Positions 35,622 through 46,644 of a stretch of DNA of 64,000 nt are shown here, one piece after another. The position numbers were made by a program, and so were the translations under genes. Under the pieces are notes generated by a model. The model was given only the letters and a program-made list of their open reading frames with translations. It did no database searches and was not told where the DNA came from. The stretch comes from Acidobacteria bacterium Ga0077534 (GTDB lineage: Bacteria > Acidobacteriota > Blastocatellia > Pyrinomonadales > Pyrinomonadaceae), in NCBI GenBank assembly GCA_001464455.1, contig LNEI01000009.1, positions 62,001-126,000 on the forward strand, read 5' to 3'. Within the stretch, counting starts at the first letter, position 1. Each line of letters begins with the position of its first letter.

Positions 35622-36601
35622 TAGAAGATCGTTCTCCAAACCCGGATGTAGGACATTCTGTCGTTGTAACGAAGATTACGCGAGCCGGGGCCGTACTCTT
35701 CGCACTGGCCGCTGCCGCGTGAACTTCCATCGTTGTCGCAAATACGGACACGATAGCCGCGCGGCACGTAGATCGAGGTTGCGTCATCATTCTTGATGTT
35801 GCCGAGGCCGCGCTGATCATTACGGAAGGTTCCGACGCCGAACGATTGTTCGTCTCCTCGCTGATCTCGTTCGGAATAAACGATGACCATGTTGCCTGAG
35901 CCTCCGCCGGAGTTGCCGCCGCCCCATCCGCCGCCGCCCCAACCGCCTTCACGACGGACCTCGATATACGACGCTTCGTCATTCAGGCGAAGATTGTGAC
36001 GGCCTTCGCCTAGTTCTTCACACTGGCCACCACCGTTGCCCGTGCCTTCACTTTCACAAAAACGAACACGGAAACCTCGCTCGACGATCACGGACGAAGC
36101 TTCATCGTTGCGGATCGCTCCAAGAGAGCCGGTATTGTTAAGGTAACGCCCAGGACCAAAGGTCTGCGAACGTCCCCGAAAATCGCGATCGTCGTAAACC
36201 GTAACTCCACGGCCGCCAACTGAGCCGCCGCCCCATCCGCCGCCAATGGTCCAGACTCGAATGTACGATGCCATCCGTTGATAGCGAAGGTTATGATAGC
36301 CGGGCCCGAATTCCTCGCACCGGCCAGTGCCGTTTCGGCCCTCATTTTCACAGAATCTGACGCGGTAACCATCGGCAACATGAACTGACGCCGCCGAATC
36401 GTTTCTGAGTGACCCGAGCTGGCCACGGTTATTCTGGAATTCTCCGATCGAGAATGACTGGCTTCTGCCGCCGCCATTTTGCTGATCGTAAACCACAACC
36501 GGGCCTTCGCCCCAGGCCTGAGCAGCGGAACGCTCGACCGCGACTAAAACAAAAGATACTGCAACCGCAAAAATAATAAAGATAGACCTGAATGTTCTCA
36601 T
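35621..36601 (-). CDS. Secreted protein with three beta-gamma-crystallin-like domains
   Basis: A 326-residue exported protein: signal peptide (about 1-28, AAQA) then three similar Greek-key domains of about 85 residues (near 33-117, 132-217, 237-326), joined by glycine-rich linkers (GGGWGGGSVGG and GGWGGGGWGGG). Each domain begins VVVYD/VTVYD/VIVYS, has a (R/K)ND motif followed by a (V/I)xVxxGxRVR(F/I)C strand, then a Gly-rich loop, C-E-E-x-G-x-G and a closing (Y/N)DxxSYI(R/E)V strand. NDEASS and NDDATS match the calcium-binding consensus N/D-N/D-x-x-S/T-S of microbial beta-gamma-crystallins; the first domain has NDSAAS. Paired Cys in each domain could form disulfides. It is 32 bases downstream of gap. 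Confidence 0.8.
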   Translation of the reverse strand: MRTFRSIFIIFAVAVSFVLVAVERSAAQAWGEGPVVVYDQQNGGGRSQSFSIGEFQNNRGQLGSLRNDSAASVHVADGYRVRFCENEGRNGTGRCEEFGPGYHNLRYQRMASYIRVWTIGGGWGGGSVGGRGVTVYDDRDFRGRSQTFGPGRYLNNTGSLGAIRNDEASSVIVERGFRVRFCESEGTGNGGGQCEELGEGRHNLRLNDEASYIEVRREGGWGGGGWGGGNSGGGSGNMVIVYSERDQRGDEQSFGVGTFRNDQRGLGNIKNDDATSIYVPRGYRVRICDNDGSSRGSGQCEEYGPGSRNLRYNDRMSYIRVWRTIF

Positions 36602-36633
36602 TTATCCTCCTTTGTTAGGCGGCTCGAAGCCGC

Positions 36634-37734
<1,101 letters not shown>

Positions 37735-37839
37735 TCAGTCGCAGATAGTTGAAACAAAGCCATTTTGAAAGTCGTAGTATGGATTTGAGTTTTTCTCAAT
37801 AACTAATAAAATCAGGTACTTACGTCGGAGCCCTTTATA

Positions 37840-39654
37840 ATGCCATTTTTGCGATTTCGCTTTCTTACAACTTTCGCCCTGATCGTCGCTGGTTCGGCGG
37901 TTGCGGCTCTGGCTGCGCCGCAGGAAGTAACGCAGGTAGCAAAGATAACTCAGGAACCTCAGTCAACCAAGGTCCTTGAGAAGCCTGATACTGAAGTGGC
38001 GAAAGCCCTGAACACGAAGACCGAGCCGCCGAAGCTTTCGCGCATCGGCGTACAGTCGGCCCAAACCCTAACGTTGACACTCAATGAGGCGATCCGCAGA
38101 TCACTCGAGAGTAATAACGATATCGAGGTTTCTCGAGATGACGTTCGCTTTCAGGAAACGCAGGTCCGATCGATTCTCGGTATCTATGACCCGGTGTTTT
38201 CGATCAATCCCAACTACTCGAGAAATTCGACGACCGGATCGTCGGCGACAAATGATTTCCGTGTGAATTCGAGCTTCTCAAAGAACCTCGAACGGGGCGG
38301 GGGAAACTATCAAGTCTTCTTTAATAACCAGCGAACGGAGAACGCCTTTGCCCAGGCTCAGGTGAGTTCCGGATCTCTTTCTAGCAGCGGAAGTGCGATA
38401 TATTCGTCATCTTTCGGGATTCAGTACATCCAGCCGCTCGCCCGGAATTTTCGTATCGACAACACGCGGCGTCAGGTGACGATCGCAAGAAAACGACTTG
38501 AGCAGACCGATGCAGACTTTCGGCTCCGGGCTACGGAGACGATCACTGCAGTACAGCGTGCTTATTGGGATTTCGTTTTCGCTCTTAGAAATCAACAAAA
38601 CCAGGTCGCCAACGTAAATCTCGCCCGCGAAAATTTGCGCCAGGTCGAAGCGAGGATCGAAGCTGGGGCTGCTGCCCCGCTCGCCAAAGCCGAGATCGCA
38701 ACAGAACTTGCAAACCGCGAAGGTGAACTGTTACTTGCCACGCAGACGGTCGCGAGCTCTGAAAATGCTCTGAAGCAGCTGATGCTAAAAGACCCAAGCT
38801 CACCCGATTGGTCTCAGTCGCTGGTGCCGACGGACAGTCCCGTAATAACGCCCGGACCGCCGAGTCTCGATGAAGCGATGAAAGATGCGATGGACAATCG
38901 CTTCGAACTACGTCGCCTAAAACTCCAGCGGGACATCAACGATGAGGATATAAAATACTTTCGAAATCAGACGAAGCCACAGATCGATCTAAACACCACG
39001 TTCTCGCTCGACGGACTAGCGCGTAGCGGAAGTAGCTCGACCGTGACGACGAATCTGATCACTTCGCAGGGCGAACTGCTGCTGCTCAACGGATTAAACT
39101 CAACCCGTGCATCGCTGGGACTTCCGTTGATCACCAATCCAAGCGTTGTGATCCCGGCGTCGCCTGGTTACCTTTTTGGCGGATTTGGCCGCTCGCTTGC
39201 TAATCAGTTTCGGACAGACTCGCCGAACTTCTCGGTAGGTGTCACGATCTCGTTCCCACTGAGAAACCGCACTGCGAAGGCAGATCTCGAAGGAGCACTG
39301 ATCACCGAAAATAGACTTCAGGCACAGACTCGCGGCCAGGAACAGGCAGTTATCGTTGAGGTTCGAAACGCCGTGCAAGCGGTCGAAACTACACGACAGC
39401 GAGTCTTTACGGCTCGCCGGGCTCGCGAAAACGCCGAGATCCAGCTGGAAGGCGAACGAAAGCTCTTTGATGCCGGTCGCTCTACGACCTTCTTACTTTT
39501 CCAACGCGAAAACGCTCTAACGAATGCACGAAATGCCGAGATTCGTGCCGAAACTGACCATAACAAAGCCATTGCCGATATCCAGCGTGTGACATCGACG
39601 GTGTTCCGTGCGAACAACATCACGGTCAATTCGCCGGTTCCGATCCCGAGGTAG
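37840..39654 (+). CDS. TolC family outer-membrane efflux protein
   Basis: A 604-residue trimeric outer-membrane channel subunit. The signal peptide (about 1-26, AALAA) is followed by a Thr/Lys/Pro-rich spacer, then two outer-membrane efflux protein repeats. [24 protein letters not shown] near 80 is the usual first helix; long coiled-coil helices ([42 protein letters not shown]) and strand regions rich in Asn/Ser follow ([15 protein letters not shown]). It is longer than TolC itself because of the N-terminal spacer. It heads a plus-strand group with a glycosyltransferase and two CDP-sugar genes; there is no adaptor or inner-membrane pump next to it, so the exported substrate is unknown. Confidence 0.88.
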   Translation: MPFLRFRFLTTFALIVAGSAVAALAAPQEVTQVAKITQEPQSTKVLEKPDTEVAKALNTKTEPPKLSRIGVQSAQTLTLTLNEAIRRSLESNNDIEVSRDDVRFQETQVRSILGIYDPVFSINPNYSRNSTTGSSATNDFRVNSSFSKNLERGGGNYQVFFNNQRTENAFAQAQVSSGSLSSSGSAIYSSSFGIQYIQPLARNFRIDNTRRQVTIARKRLEQTDADFRLRATETITAVQRAYWDFVFALRNQQNQVANVNLARENLRQVEARIEAGAAAPLAKAEIATELANREGELLLATQTVASSENALKQLMLKDPSSPDWSQSLVPTDSPVITPGPPSLDEAMKDAMDNRFELRRLKLQRDINDEDIKYFRNQTKPQIDLNTTFSLDGLARSGSSSTVTTNLITSQGELLLLNGLNSTRASLGLPLITNPSVVIPASPGYLFGGFGRSLANQFRTDSPNFSVGVTISFPLRNRTAKADLEGALITENRLQAQTRGQEQAVIVEVRNAVQAVETTRQRVFTARRARENAEIQLEGERKLFDAGRSTTFLLFQRENALTNARNAEIRAETDHNKAIADIQRVTSTVFRANNITVNSPVPIPR

Positions 39655-39692
39655 ATTTCCGCTTTCACCGGAAGTCTGCGAAAATCTTCCGG

Positions 39693-40448
39693 ATGAAGAT
39701 CTCGGCAAAGATCATTGTTCGCAATGAGGAACACAACGTTGCAGCCGTATGCGAAACGGTCGACTGGGCGGATGAGATCGTGATCGTAGATTCCGATTCG
39801 TCGGATAAAACGGTCGAGATCGCCCGGAAATACACCGAGAAGATCTTCAACCGTGAATGGAACGGCTATAAAGACAAGCACGAGTTTGCTGATTCGCAAA
39901 CTTCGGGCGACTGGATATTCTGGATCGACGCCGATGAACGGGTAACCCCTGAACTTCGAGCGTCGATCGAGCGTTTGCGAACGCTTCCCACCGAGGAACT
40001 GGCAGCGGGCTATCGGATCAAACGAAAGACCGAGTATTTGGGAGCCTGGATATTGCATTCGGGTTGGTACCCCGACTATCAGATGCGGCTCTACTGTAAG
40101 GATAAGAGCTATTGGGACGGCGTCGCACCGCATCAGACGGCACGAGTCAATGGAACGGTAGAAACGCTTTCCGGCGAACTTCTTCATTACACAAAACGCG
40201 ATTTGAGCGAGCATCATAGGGTGACCGATTCGTACGCAAGCCTGGCGGCCGAACATTTGGTCAATTCGGGGAAGACCGTAGGTTCTGCGGGCATTCTCGG
40301 TAAAGCTATCGCCGCCTTCATTCGAACGTACATTCTTAAACAAGGATTTCGGGACGGTGTTCGAGGTATGATAATCGCGGGAATGACGGCGTACGGTGTT
40401 TTCCTTAAGTATGCCAAGGTCTGGGAGCTAAATAACGACAAGAAATGA
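39693..40448 (+). CDS. Family 2 glycosyltransferase (WaaE/KdtX-like)
   Basis: A 251-residue GT-A glycosyltransferase. [39 protein letters not shown] is the nucleotide-sugar fold start; [13 protein letters not shown] carries the metal-binding DxD-type motif (about 75-77); HTQMRLYC-like and [12 protein letters not shown] segments resemble WaaE/KdtX enzymes that add glucose or heptose to LPS core. A hydrophobic C-terminal helix near 210-235 may bind the membrane. It overlaps the next gene by 4 bases (ATGA) and is 38 bases after TolC. LPS-core or surface-glycan synthesis is the likely role. Confidence 0.85.
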   Translation: MKISAKIIVRNEEHNVAAVCETVDWADEIVIVDSDSSDKTVEIARKYTEKIFNREWNGYKDKHEFADSQTSGDWIFWIDADERVTPELRASIERLRTLPTEELAAGYRIKRKTEYLGAWILHSGWYPDYQMRLYCKDKSYWDGVAPHQTARVNGTVETLSGELLHYTKRDLSEHHRVTDSYASLAAEHLVNSGKTVGSAGILGKAIAAFIRTYILKQGFRDGVRGMIIAGMTAYGVFLKYAKVWELNNDKK

Positions 40449-41143
40449 AAGCTGTCATTCTATGCGGCGGACGTGGTACACGGCTCGGTGAGCATGGCCG
40501 CTCAGTCCCCAAAGCCCTGGTGCAGATCGGTGGAAAGCCGATAATCTGGCACCTTATGAGCATTTTTGCTCATTATGGCGTAACTGAGTTTGTGCTGTGT
40601 TTAGGGTATTTAGGTGACGAGATCCGCGATCATTTTGACCGACTTGACCACGATTGGACGATCGAATGCGTCGAAACCGGACTCGACACTAACACCGGTG
40701 GTAGACTGAAGCGAGTTCAGAGCATGCTCGACGGCGAGAGAGACTTTTTCGTGACTTACGGTGACGGTCTGGCTGATGTGAAGATCGACCGTCTGCTGCA
40801 ATTTCATCGGGAACACGACCGAACCGCGACGATAACAACGGTTCATCCGTATTCGAATTTCGGCATCGTCGATATTGACGACGAAGGCCATGTCGTACGC
40901 TTTCGCGAAAAACCGCTTTTGAGAGAATGGATAAACGGCGGTTATTTTGTCTTTGATCAACGAATATTTGACGTTCTAGGCGAAGATTCAATACTCGAGC
41001 GAGAGCCCTTTGAACGACTCGCCAATGACGGGCAGATGCTCGCATTTCGGCACGAAGGGTTCTGGAAATGCATGGACACGTTCAAGGACAATCTGGAGTT
41101 TGAAGAGATATGGCAGCGATCAGCGCCGTGGAAGGTTTGGTAG
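40445..41143 (+). CDS. Glucose-1-phosphate cytidylyltransferase-like nucleotidyltransferase
   Basis: A 232-residue nucleotidyltransferase similar to RfbF, which makes CDP-glucose from CTP and glucose-1-phosphate. [38 protein letters not shown] is the signature nucleotide loop; [52 protein letters not shown]-like and APWKVW at the end all match RfbF in order. It is about 25 residues shorter than the Salmonella enzyme, mainly between strands 3 and 4. It is directly followed, 3 bases later, by a dehydratase-like SDR, the expected next enzyme, so CDP-6-deoxy-sugar synthesis is a reasonable inference. Confidence 0.82.
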   Translation: MKAVILCGGRGTRLGEHGRSVPKALVQIGGKPIIWHLMSIFAHYGVTEFVLCLGYLGDEIRDHFDRLDHDWTIECVETGLDTNTGGRLKRVQSMLDGERDFFVTYGDGLADVKIDRLLQFHREHDRTATITTVHPYSNFGIVDIDDEGHVVRFREKPLLREWINGGYFVFDQRIFDVLGEDSILEREPFERLANDGQMLAFRHEGFWKCMDTFKDNLEFEEIWQRSAPWKVW

Positions 41144-41146
41144 AAA

Positions 41147-42121
41147 ATGAGCGAATTTTGGAAGAATAGGATCGCGTTTGTTACTGGTGCGAGCGGCTTT
41201 GTCGGGGCAAATCTTGTCTTGGGCCTCGTCGAAAAAGGTGCGAGCGTAGTTTGCCTGGAACGTGATGAAACGCAGCGAAACTCTCTAGATCTCTTAGGTT
41301 TACGCGACCGAGTGACGGTCGTTCGCGGCTCGGTCGAAGACCTGCCCCTGATGTCTCGCATACTAAACGAGTACGATGTTGACGCCGTTTTTCATCTCGC
41401 CGCTCAGGCACTAGTCGGAGCCGCAAACCGGTCGCCCGTCTCCACTTTCGAATCGAACATTCGCGGAACGTACCTACTGCTCGAAGCCTGCAGGCTGAGC
41501 CCGACCGTAAAGAGGATCGTTGTAGCGTCTAGTGACAAAGCGTACGGGTCGCATGACCAACTTCCCTACTCCGAAGACTTCAAGCTCAACGCGGTCTTCC
41601 CATACGATGTCTCTAAGGCATGTACCGATCTGCTGACGACATCCTATGCCAAGACATTCGAGCTTCCAGTTGCAACGACCCGCTCGGCAAATATTTACGG
41701 GCCTGCCGACGGAAATCTCTCGCGGATCATTCCCGGGACGATCCTGTCCGTTCTTGCCGGCGAACGGCCTATCATTCGCTCTGACGGCACGCCGGTTCGC
41801 GACTTTATCTATACGACCGACATTGTCGCAGGTTACATGCTTCTCGCTGAAAACATCGAGAAAGCTGCGGGCGAAGCATTCAATTTCGGTTCGGGCGAGC
41901 CGATCTCGATGCTCGATCTCGTCAACAAGATCGTCGAGCTAATGGGCCGATCTGCCGATCTGTCGCCTGAAATACTGCTCGCTACGAAGATCAAAAATGA
42001 GATCGACGCTCAGTATTTATCGTCAAAGAAGGTCTCCACCCACTTTGGCTGGCGGCCGCTCGTCGATATCGAAACAGGCCTCGCGAAGACGATCGAGTGG
42101 TATAAGGCTCGTTGGAGATAG
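41147..42121 (+). CDS. NAD-dependent sugar dehydratase/epimerase (CDP-glucose 4,6-dehydratase-like)
   Basis: A 324-residue extended short-chain dehydrogenase. [19 protein letters not shown] (about 8-26) is the NAD site with GxxGxx[12 protein letters not shown] is the RfbG-type segment; SSDKAYG and the catalytic YDVSKAC (Tyr-x-x-x-Lys, about 147-151) follow; RSANIYGP and [18 protein letters not shown] are standard. SSDKAYG matches CDP-glucose 4,6-dehydratases (TSDKCY in RfbG) better than UDP-glucose epimerases. The gene is 3 bases after the cytidylyltransferase, supporting a CDP-sugar substrate. Confidence 0.83.
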   Translation: MSEFWKNRIAFVTGASGFVGANLVLGLVEKGASVVCLERDETQRNSLDLLGLRDRVTVVRGSVEDLPLMSRILNEYDVDAVFHLAAQALVGAANRSPVSTFESNIRGTYLLLEACRLSPTVKRIVVASSDKAYGSHDQLPYSEDFKLNAVFPYDVSKACTDLLTTSYAKTFELPVATTRSANIYGPADGNLSRIIPGTILSVLAGERPIIRSDGTPVRDFIYTTDIVAGYMLLAENIEKAAGEAFNFGSGEPISMLDLVNKIVELMGRSADLSPEILLATKIKNEIDAQYLSSKKVSTHFGWRPLVDIETGLAKTIEWYKARWR

Positions 42122-42207
42122 GCTCCGACAATAATGCAACGCGGTCGAAAGCTCTCACATCATAGCCATTGGATTAAGCCACGTTTTTTGCTATATTTCG
42201 GAGTGTA

Positions 42208-42822
42208 ATGAAAAGATTTTTCCCGATCATCTCGATCATGCTTTTTTCGGTAGCCGTCTTTGGCCAGAAGGGCGTGGACAGTCAGACCAAGACCATCAAG
42301 GAAGAAGGCAATAAGGTCACAACCCGCGGGAACGATGTGACTCGAGCTTTCGACTGGGGAAAGGGAAAAACTCAGGTCCGAGCTCAGCTTCCCAACCCGT
42401 ACAAACTGACTTCGAGGCGTGACGTTTTGATAGGTATGGTGGCTGACGTTCTTCGCGAGAAAAAGCTTGTGGTAGACGAAGCTTCGTCGCGTCCAAAAGA
42501 TGGCGTCATCATAACGCAGCCTTTCGTGTTTGCAAAGGGTGCGGTCATTACCCAAAATGAGCTGAACCGATATGGAATTCTGGAGAATTCGTACTCTTCC
42601 TGGACCCGAGCACAATACACTCTGATCATTGAGGTACAGGCGATCGATGGTATACAGAACAACGTATCGGTCAATGCCAAGGTTGAAGGCCGAGCCGGAA
42701 ATGGCCTGACTTCTGAATGGGTAACCGTCAGAAGCTCTGGAGCGGCCGAAGACGAGTTTCTGGCGAAACTAGTGGAAATGGTCACGGGCCAGTCGCCCGA
42801 CCCAGTTCCGGATAAACCCTAG
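42208..42822 (+). CDS. Exported hypothetical protein (BamC/NlpB-like hint)
   Basis: I do not recognise this 204-residue protein with certainty. It has a signal peptide (about 1-19, VFGQ), a charged stretch, then a domain at about 55-185 with SRRDVLIGMVADVLREKKLVVDEA and a VIITQPFVFAKGAVI strand, patterns somewhat like a BamC/NlpB-type domain. It lies in a row with two other exported proteins (9- and 24-base gaps) and probably forms an operon with them. No lipobox. An envelope function is a guess. Confidence 0.65.
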   Translation: MKRFFPIISIMLFSVAVFGQKGVDSQTKTIKEEGNKVTTRGNDVTRAFDWGKGKTQVRAQLPNPYKLTSRRDVLIGMVADVLREKKLVVDEASSRPKDGVIITQPFVFAKGAVITQNELNRYGILENSYSSWTRAQYTLIIEVQAIDGIQNNVSVNAKVEGRAGNGLTSEWVTVRSSGAAEDEFLAKLVEMVTGQSPDPVPDKP

Positions 42823-42831
42823 GATTTTTGG

Positions 42832-43374
42832 ATGAGAAACAGCAACATACTAGTCTCGATCCTATTCTTTACAGCGCTGCTATTCGCGAGCGGACCCGCA
42901 TATTCGCAAAGCGCGGATAATGCGAGCCGGATAATTCCCAAAACCGAAGACGATAATACCGATCAGCCAAAAAGCTTTCGAGAGACGCTTGTCAAGCTGC
43001 GCATCGACAAGGAAAAGAAAGACTTTGCGGAGATGATCGAGCGCGGTGAAGAAGCTCTAAGGCTAACGAAAGAGGTCGAAAAGGCATACGCGAGTACCGG
43101 CCGTCTCGATCCAATGCAGCTTAACAAACTCAACTCGGTCGAAAAACTGGTGAAAAAGATCCGCAGTGATCTCGGCGGAGGCGATGATGATGACAAAGAT
43201 CTGCCGTACAGTTCGGCTCCGGAAAAAGGCGAGGTAGTCAAAACGTTCAAATCGACAACAAAAGACCTGCTTGAAGAACTAAGAAAGACCACCCGATTTA
43301 CGGTCTCGGCGGCAGCTATTCAAGCATCTAACGCGGTCCTTAAGATCGCGAGGCTGCTGAAATTATCAAAATAG
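42832..43374 (+). CDS. Exported hypothetical helical protein
   Basis: A 180-residue protein not matched to any family I know. Signal peptide about 1-25 (PAYSQ), then a highly charged, mostly helical chain rich in Lys, Glu and Asp (KLRIDKEKKDFAEMIERGEE), an acidic Gly/Asp turn (GGGDDDDKD) and a C-terminal helix ending LKIARLLKLSK. It looks like a periplasmic helical bundle or coiled coil. It is second of three adjacent exported proteins. Confidence 0.65.
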   Translation: MRNSNILVSILFFTALLFASGPAYSQSADNASRIIPKTEDDNTDQPKSFRETLVKLRIDKEKKDFAEMIERGEEALRLTKEVEKAYASTGRLDPMQLNKLNSVEKLVKKIRSDLGGGDDDDKDLPYSSAPEKGEVVKTFKSTTKDLLEELRKTTRFTVSAAAIQASNAVLKIARLLKLSK

Positions 43375-43398
43375 CTACGTCCTCCCTCGCTTTTATAA

Positions 43399-44301
43399 AT
43401 GAGGCCTCTCAGAGTACAACTGCTCTCTCTTTTCTTTTTACTGACTCTCATAACTTCCGTCTTCGCGCAAAAAGACGATGAGATAATTTCGGTTGACTCA
43501 TCGATCGTCGTAATGAATGCAACCATCACTGACGGGGCGGGAAAGGCGGTGAGTGGGTTGTCACAGAAGGTTTTCAGGGTTTTTGAAGACGGCGTAGAAC
43601 AAGAGATAGTTTCCTTTTCTTCAGAGGAGACTCCTTTTGCCGCCGTTATTTTGATAGATACCTCCGGAAGTATGGAGCAGCGTGTCAGCCTCGCCCGTTC
43701 GGCCGCGATCCAGTTTCTAAACGGACTGCGCATCGATGATAACGCGGCGATCTATAATTTTGACTCGAAGGTCACAATGGTTCAGGATTTCTCGAACAGC
43801 CGGGATCTGCGAGATAGTTTCTACGATCTTAAGGCCGACGGAATGACTGCGTTAAACGATGCAATATTCCTTGCGGCCGAGGTTCTTTCAAAACGCGAAG
43901 AACGCCGCCGGGCTATCATCGTCCTGTCTGACGGTGCCGACACTATCAGTAAGAAAAATTCGGACAAGGCCCTGCAAGCTGCATCAGCCGTTAACGCGAC
44001 GATCTACACGGTTGACATGTCATCGCCAAACGACCGGAGCAGCGGTCGGCCGCAAAATCAGGGAGCCTTAAAGAATTTTGCTGAGAAAACCGGTGGCAGA
44101 TTCGTTGCCACGCCCGGCGGAGTTGCGATGCGGGATGCGTTCAAGCGGATTGTCGAGGAGCTTGGCTCTCAGTACACGGTAGCATTTCATCCCGCCAATA
44201 CAAAGAAAGACGGAAAATGGCGGTCCCTCGAAATGCGGGTCGAGAGACCAAACCTTACGATCAGGACGCGCAAAGGATACAAGGCGCCCAAGTCCAGCTA
44301 G
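43399..44301 (+). CDS. Exported VWA-domain protein (VWFA-related Acidobacterial type)
   Basis: A 300-residue exported protein with signal peptide (about 1-23, VFAQ), a short beta region with VVMNATITDGAGKAVSGL and FRVFEDGVEQEI (the lead-in typical of the Acidobacteria VWFA-related family), then a von Willebrand A domain. The metal site is DTSGSM (about 86-91), with a conserved Thr and Asp in DGMTALNDAIF and IVLSDGADTIS. The C-terminus (AFHPANTKKDGKWRSLEMRVERPNLTIRTRKGY) is also characteristic. It binds a divalent metal and probably another protein; the partner is unknown. Last of three adjacent exported genes, converging on ddl. Confidence 0.88.
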   Translation: MRPLRVQLLSLFFLLTLITSVFAQKDDEIISVDSSIVVMNATITDGAGKAVSGLSQKVFRVFEDGVEQEIVSFSSEETPFAAVILIDTSGSMEQRVSLARSAAIQFLNGLRIDDNAAIYNFDSKVTMVQDFSNSRDLRDSFYDLKADGMTALNDAIFLAAEVLSKREERRRAIIVLSDGADTISKKNSDKALQAASAVNATIYTVDMSSPNDRSSGRPQNQGALKNFAEKTGGRFVATPGGVAMRDAFKRIVEELGSQYTVAFHPANTKKDGKWRSLEMRVERPNLTIRTRKGYKAPKSS

Positions 44302-44309
44302 CAAAATAT

Positions 44310-45428
44310 TTATCGCTGCGTTTGATTACGCTGCTTGTCCTTGTGTCTCTCGATTGCCAGATCGATCAGCCGGTCAATGATCTCGGTGAACGATCTGCCG
44401 CTGCCGGCCCACATTTTTGGAAAGCCCGAAGCATCGGTAAGGCCGGGAAGAGTATTTATCTCGTTTAAGAGAAGAGCTCCGTTGTCGTTACGCAGAAAAA
44501 AATCGACACGAGCCAGGCCTGAACCGTCGATCGCCTTAAAGGCCTTGACCGCCATCTTCTGGATCCTCGCGGATAATTCGTCGGAAACTGGAGCAGGAAC
44601 GACGAACTCATTATTCCCTGTTCCCGAATACTTTTCGGTATAGTCAAGGAACTTCTTGCTCTCGTCCCGAATGATATACTCTCCCGGCAGGCTAGCCTCA
44701 GGATCATCATTTCCGATAACAGCACATTCTATTTCGCGCATTTCCAGACCTTCTTCGATTATTATCTTCCGGTCGTAGCGGGCGGCGATGTCAATGGCAT
44801 TGGCAAGGCTAGCTGTGTCGATCGCTTTTGAGACGCCGACGGACGAACCGAGATTCGCAGGTTTTACGAAGGCAGGAAAGCCCAGCTTTGCCTCAACTTG
44901 GGTCAAGACTGTCTCGCGATTGCTTTCCCATTCCTCACGCAGAAACCAGACGTAGTTGCACATCGGCAGATCTGCATCGCGAAAGAGTGTTTTCATGAAG
45001 ACCTTATCCATCCCGCACGACGACGCGAGCACGCCGCAGCCGACATACGGAAGGTCGGCCATTTCGAACAAGCCCTGAATGGTCCCATCTTCACCAAAAG
45101 TGCCGTGCAGCACTGGGAAAATAACGTCGAGCGCCAGCATTTCATGGCCCTCGACCGATATCAAACCCCTGATCTGCGAATCGCCCGAGAGACAGAAACG
45201 CGTTGCCGAAGGCGGGCCGGATCTTTCGATGAAACTCCCACGAGTTGGCTCATCAAAAAGATCCAGCGAATCTGCCGGGCTTAACCAAACGCCATCTTTT
45301 GAGATCGCGATCGGTACGACCTCGTATTTATTCGGATCGATCTGTTTGATCACGGTTCGGGCGGAACGGACGGATACCTCATGTTCACCCGAACGCCCGC
45401 CAAAAATGATGCCTACACGAGTCTTCAT
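44310..45428 (-). CDS. ddl: D-alanine--D-alanine ligase
   Basis: ATP-dependent ligase making D-Ala-D-Ala for peptidoglycan. A 372-residue ATP-grasp protein: GIIFGGRSGEHEVSVRSA at the start, PVLHGTFGEDGTIQGLFEMADLPYVG, KTLFRDADLPM, FVKPANLGSSVGVSKAID, EIECAVIGND and the end GLARVDFFLRNDNGALLLNEINTLPGLTDASGFPKMW. All are standard, and the length is within the longer VanA/Ddl group. The start at 45428 (MKTRVGIIFGG) overlaps the arginase stop by 4 bases (ATGA). It is last in the long rpoN-region group. Confidence 0.96.
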   Translation of the reverse strand: MKTRVGIIFGGRSGEHEVSVRSARTVIKQIDPNKYEVVPIAISKDGVWLSPADSLDLFDEPTRGSFIERSGPPSATRFCLSGDSQIRGLISVEGHEMLALDVIFPVLHGTFGEDGTIQGLFEMADLPYVGCGVLASSCGMDKVFMKTLFRDADLPMCNYVWFLREEWESNRETVLTQVEAKLGFPAFVKPANLGSSVGVSKAIDTASLANAIDIAARYDRKIIIEEGLEMREIECAVIGNDDPEASLPGEYIIRDESKKFLDYTEKYSGTGNNEFVVPAPVSDELSARIQKMAVKAFKAIDGSGLARVDFFLRNDNGALLLNEINTLPGLTDASGFPKMWAGSGRSFTEIIDRLIDLAIERHKDKQRNQTQR

Positions 45429-46366
45429 AAGATCGTTTTTCCTAAAGCAGAAAGAATGAGCTCGCAAGCCAATTCAACGGTGATATTGCTTTGATCGAGC
45501 AGCGGATTAACTTCGACGATCTCAAAAGATCTCATTAGGCCGGTCTCGGCTATCATTTCCAGGGTCAGGTGAGCCTCGCGGTAAGTTGCACCGCCTCGGA
45601 CCAGCGTTCCGGAACCGGGAGCGAAACGCGGATCTATCCCATCGACGTCAAATGTGACCGCAAATCCGCCCGGGGCCTGCGAGGCGATCGCGATCGCATC
45701 CGCAACACAGGCGCTCATCCCGCGTCGGTCGATGTCGCTCATCGTAAAGAAATTATTTCGCAGGCCAAGCCTTTCTACCTGTTCACGCTCACCGACATCG
45801 ATGTCGCGGGCTCCGATGTGGGCGAGATACTTCGGATTCAATTTTGGAAATGCTCCACCTAGACCGGTTAATTCTTCATGGCCGTGACCAAGCAGAACTG
45901 CCAGTGGCATTCCGTGAATGTTTCCGGAAGGCGACGATTCAGGCGTATTGATATCAGCATGAGCGTCAAACCAGATCAGGCCTATTTCTTTGTCATTCCG
46001 CCGGTAATGTGCCGAGATCGCCGAAAACGTCGGAATTGCGATGGAATGATCACCGCCAAGGATCACCGGAATGGCTCCGGTGCTAAGTATCTCATCGAGG
46101 GCACCCATGATGTTCCCGCTTGACGCGAGCATCTCGGAAAGATGCTTTGGATTCTTGATGTCGGTATCGTCGTCGGGCTGAACGATCTTTGCATCACCGT
46201 GATCGGCTACGTTATAACCGAGCTCGCGAATGTGCTCGGCCAGATTGTGCCCCCGTATTTTCGAAAGGCGCATCGCGTTCACACCTAGCTCGCTGCCGGT
46301 CTTACCGGCCCCGAAGCCCAGCGGAACGCCCAAAATCCCAACGTGTTTTCCAATTCCTGGCTGCAT
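45425..46366 (-). CDS. rocF: Arginase
   Basis: Binuclear manganese enzyme splitting arginine into ornithine and urea. The 313-residue protein has the metal motifs GGDHSIAIP, WFDAHADINTPESSPSGNIHG and FDVDGIDPRFAPG, plus the C-terminal SFEIVEVNP. NTPESSPSGNIHG is the arginase rather than agmatinase version. It sits between the HPr gene (5-base gap) and ddl (4-base overlap), an unusual place, and arginine synthesis genes are 20 kb away, so futile cycling must be avoided by control not visible here. A manganese riboswitch occurs elsewhere in the window. Confidence 0.93.
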   Translation of the reverse strand: MQPGIGKHVGILGVPLGFGAGKTGSELGVNAMRLSKIRGHNLAEHIRELGYNVADHGDAKIVQPDDDTDIKNPKHLSEMLASSGNIMGALDEILSTGAIPVILGGDHSIAIPTFSAISAHYRRNDKEIGLIWFDAHADINTPESSPSGNIHGMPLAVLLGHGHEELTGLGGAFPKLNPKYLAHIGARDIDVGEREQVERLGLRNNFFTMSDIDRRGMSACVADAIAIASQAPGGFAVTFDVDGIDPRFAPGSGTLVRGGATYREAHLTLEMIAETGLMRSFEIVEVNPLLDQSNITVELACELILSALGKTIL

Positions 46367-46371
46367 AAAAA

Positions 46372-46644
46372 TTACAATTCGCCGAAACCCTTTCTAAAAA
46401 GTGCCTCGATCGCCGAAACAGCTTCTTCTTCATCGGCACCATCGGCGATCAGGGTGATCTCTGTTCCCAGCGGAGCCGCGAGGTGCAAAACGCTTAGAAT
46501 GGACTTTGCGTTTGCTTCGATCCCCAGATCTTCCCGAACGATGGTTATCGTACACGCGAACCCGGCTGCCAGCCGGACAAGCTGAGCCGCAGCTCTGGCG
46601 TGCAGGCCCAGCGCGTTAACGATCGGTACGGACCGGCTAACCAT
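46372..46644 (-). CDS. ptsH: HPr phosphocarrier protein
   Basis: Small phosphocarrier of the phosphotransferase system. The 90-residue protein has the active histidine His15 in NALGLHARAAA and the regulatory serine Ser48 in ANAKSILSVLHL, the residue HPr kinase would phosphorylate. Both sites plus the nearby short HprK support a serine-phosphorylation control loop. Its start overlaps the EIIA stop by 8 bases. Enzyme I and sugar permeases are not in the window, so this is likely a regulatory PTS. Confidence 0.93.
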   Translation of the reverse strand: MVSRSVPIVNALGLHARAAAQLVRLAAGFACTITIVREDLGIEANAKSILSVLHLAAPLGTEITLIADGADEEEAVSAIEALFRKGFGEL

